This document shows, in pieces, positions 63,055 through 64,000 of a stretch of 64,000 nucleotides of DNA. This stretch comes from Aliiglaciecola lipolytica (GTDB lineage Bacteria; Pseudomonadota; Gammaproteobacteria; Enterobacterales; Alteromonadaceae): assembly GCF_018860635.1 (NCBI RefSeq), contig NZ_JAHKPT010000021.1, forward strand, positions 280,674 to 344,673, given 5' to 3'. Position numbers and translations under genes: made by a program. How positions within the stretch are numbered: position 1 is the stretch's first letter; every line of letters begins with the position of its first letter. The notes under the pieces were generated by a model, which was not told the origin of the DNA, made no database searches, and saw only the letters and a list, made by a program, of their open reading frames with translations.

Positions 63055-64000
63055 TATCGCCATTGGAGAGCGATTAATTGGTCCTTCACATCCGCCTTTC
63101 ATTATTGCAGAACTAAGCGGTAACCATAGTCAAGATTTTGAACTTGCCGTTGCTATGGTTGAAGCTGCCGCAAAGGCCGGTGCTCACGCAATAAAATTAC
63201 AAACTTACACTGCCGATAGCATGACATTAAACGTCGATTCGGTTGATTTTGTGATTCAAGAAAAAGACAGTTTATGGCACGGTGAAGCGCTACATAGTTT
63301 ATATGCAAAAGCATCTACACCTTATGAGTGGCATAGTCGGTTATTTGCGCGTGCAAAAGCCCTTGGAATGGAAGCTTTTAGCTCGCCATTTGATGAGGCT
63401 GCGGTGGATTTTTTGGAAACCTTAGACGTCCCTTGTTATAAAATTGCCTCTTTTGAATTAACTGATATTCCGTTGATACGCAAAGCTGCGGCAACTGGAA
63501 AACCGTTAATTATGTCAACGGGCATGGCAACTTTAGCTGAAATAGAACAAGCGGTAGATTGTGCTAAAAAAGCAGGATGCGAAGATATTATACTGCTCAA
63601 ATGCACTAGCACTTATCCAGCACAACCGAGCAATACCAACTTAGTGACTATTCCTCACTTACGAGGTTCATTTAATCAACAAGTAGGCCTATCTGATCAC
63701 ACTGCTGGTATCGGAGTCTCGGTGGCAGCAGTCGCACTAGGTGCAACTGTGATTGAAAAACATTTTGTTCTCGATCGAAATGCTGGGGGGGTAGATGCCG
63801 CATTTTCATTAGAGCCTGCGGAATTGAAATCGCTGGTAGAGGAGAGTGCGCGAGCCTTCGATGCTATGGGTAAAGTGACCTATGGGGGAAGTGCGGCAGA
63901 AGAAAAGTCAAAGCATTATCGACGTTCTATTTTTGTCAGTGTTGATGTGAAAAAAGGCCAAACTTTAAGCCGTGAAAATCTAAGAATTGTACGTCCTGCA
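63047..64000 (+). CDS. pseI: Pseudaminic acid synthase, PseI (3' end cut off)
   Basis: The first 318 residues are visible; the C-terminal antifreeze-like SAF domain is just beginning at the window edge. It condenses the hexose intermediate with phosphoenolpyruvate. PPFIIAELSGNHSQDFELAVAMVEAAAKAGAHAIKLQTYTADSMTL is the PseI/NeuB N-terminus, with the PseI-type form. KCTSTYPAQPSNTNL and VGLSDHTAGIGVSVAAVALGATVIEKHF are metal and substrate motifs. GAGG precedes the start. pseG and pseH may follow beyond the window. Confidence 0.95.
   Translation, partial: MHDIAIGERLIGPSHPPFIIAELSGNHSQDFELAVAMVEAAAKAGAHAIKLQTYTADSMTLNVDSVDFVIQEKDSLWHGEALHSLYAKASTPYEWHSRLFARAKALGMEAFSSPFDEAAVDFLETLDVPCYKIASFELTDIPLIRKAAATGKPLIMSTGMATLAEIEQAVDCAKKAGCEDIILLKCTSTYPAQPSNTNLVTIPHLRGSFNQQVGLSDHTAGIGVSVAAVALGATVIEKHFVLDRNAGGVDAAFSLEPAELKSLVEESARAFDAMGKVTYGGSAAEEKSKHYRRSIFVSVDVKKGQTLSRENLRIVRPA

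Overview
The window is about 64 kb of an AT-rich, gene-dense chromosome. It looks like a marine, polarly flagellated gammaproteobacterium of the Alteromonadales, probably Alteromonadaceae (Glaciecola/Paraglaciecola-like). The reasons are the flgT / flgP / flgNMA / cheVR / flgB-L layout, sigma-54 and sigma-28 flagellar promoters, several short flagellins, and a polysaccharide locus rich in sulfatases. The genus is inference.

Bases 1-23.7 k hold an accessory locus for a fucose-containing sulfated polysaccharide (fucoidan or fucan type). A minus-strand operon (17299 to 7225) encodes a GH95-like fucosidase, a sulfatase, a GH29 alpha-L-fucosidase, another sulfatase and a beta-helix protein resembling GH141 with a C-terminal PDZ domain. 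Divergent to it lie a putative TIM-barrel glycosidase (GHL15-like), an alpha/beta-hydrolase esterase, an IclR regulator, a FucP-type fucose permease and a fucose/rhamnose mutarotase. Left of the operon are a protein cut by the window edge, a lipoprotein sulfatase, a decayed ABC-transporter fragment, an EF-hand lipoprotein and a Sel1-repeat protein. The intracellular fucose catabolic enzymes are not in the window.

Bases 23.8-33 k are mostly housekeeping or sensory: an Smr-domain protein, an M1 aminopeptidase lipoprotein, a MarC-family protein, a CPA1 antiporter, a heme oxygenase-bacteriophytochrome pair, a single-domain response regulator and tRNA-Arg(CCT).

Bases 33-58.8 k are a large flagellar island: flgT, flgP, flgN-flgM-flgA, cheV-cheR, flgBCDE, flgFGHIJ, flgKL, four flagellin genes, flaG, fliD, fliS and a small FliT-like gene. 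An opposite-strand beta-propeller (sialidase-like) gene sits between flgL and the flagellins. Sigma-54 promoters precede flgB and flgF. Sigma-28 promoters precede flgM and three of the four flagellins. The spaces between flagellin genes hold unexplained structured repeats, including a hairpin seen twice with a constant CTCCTAACGT loop and changing stem pairs.

Bases 59.2-64 k start a pseudaminic acid operon (pseB, pseC, pseF, a GT9-like glycosyltransferase, pseI running off the edge), which probably supplies the sugar for flagellin glycosylation. PseH and PseG are not seen and may lie beyond the edge.
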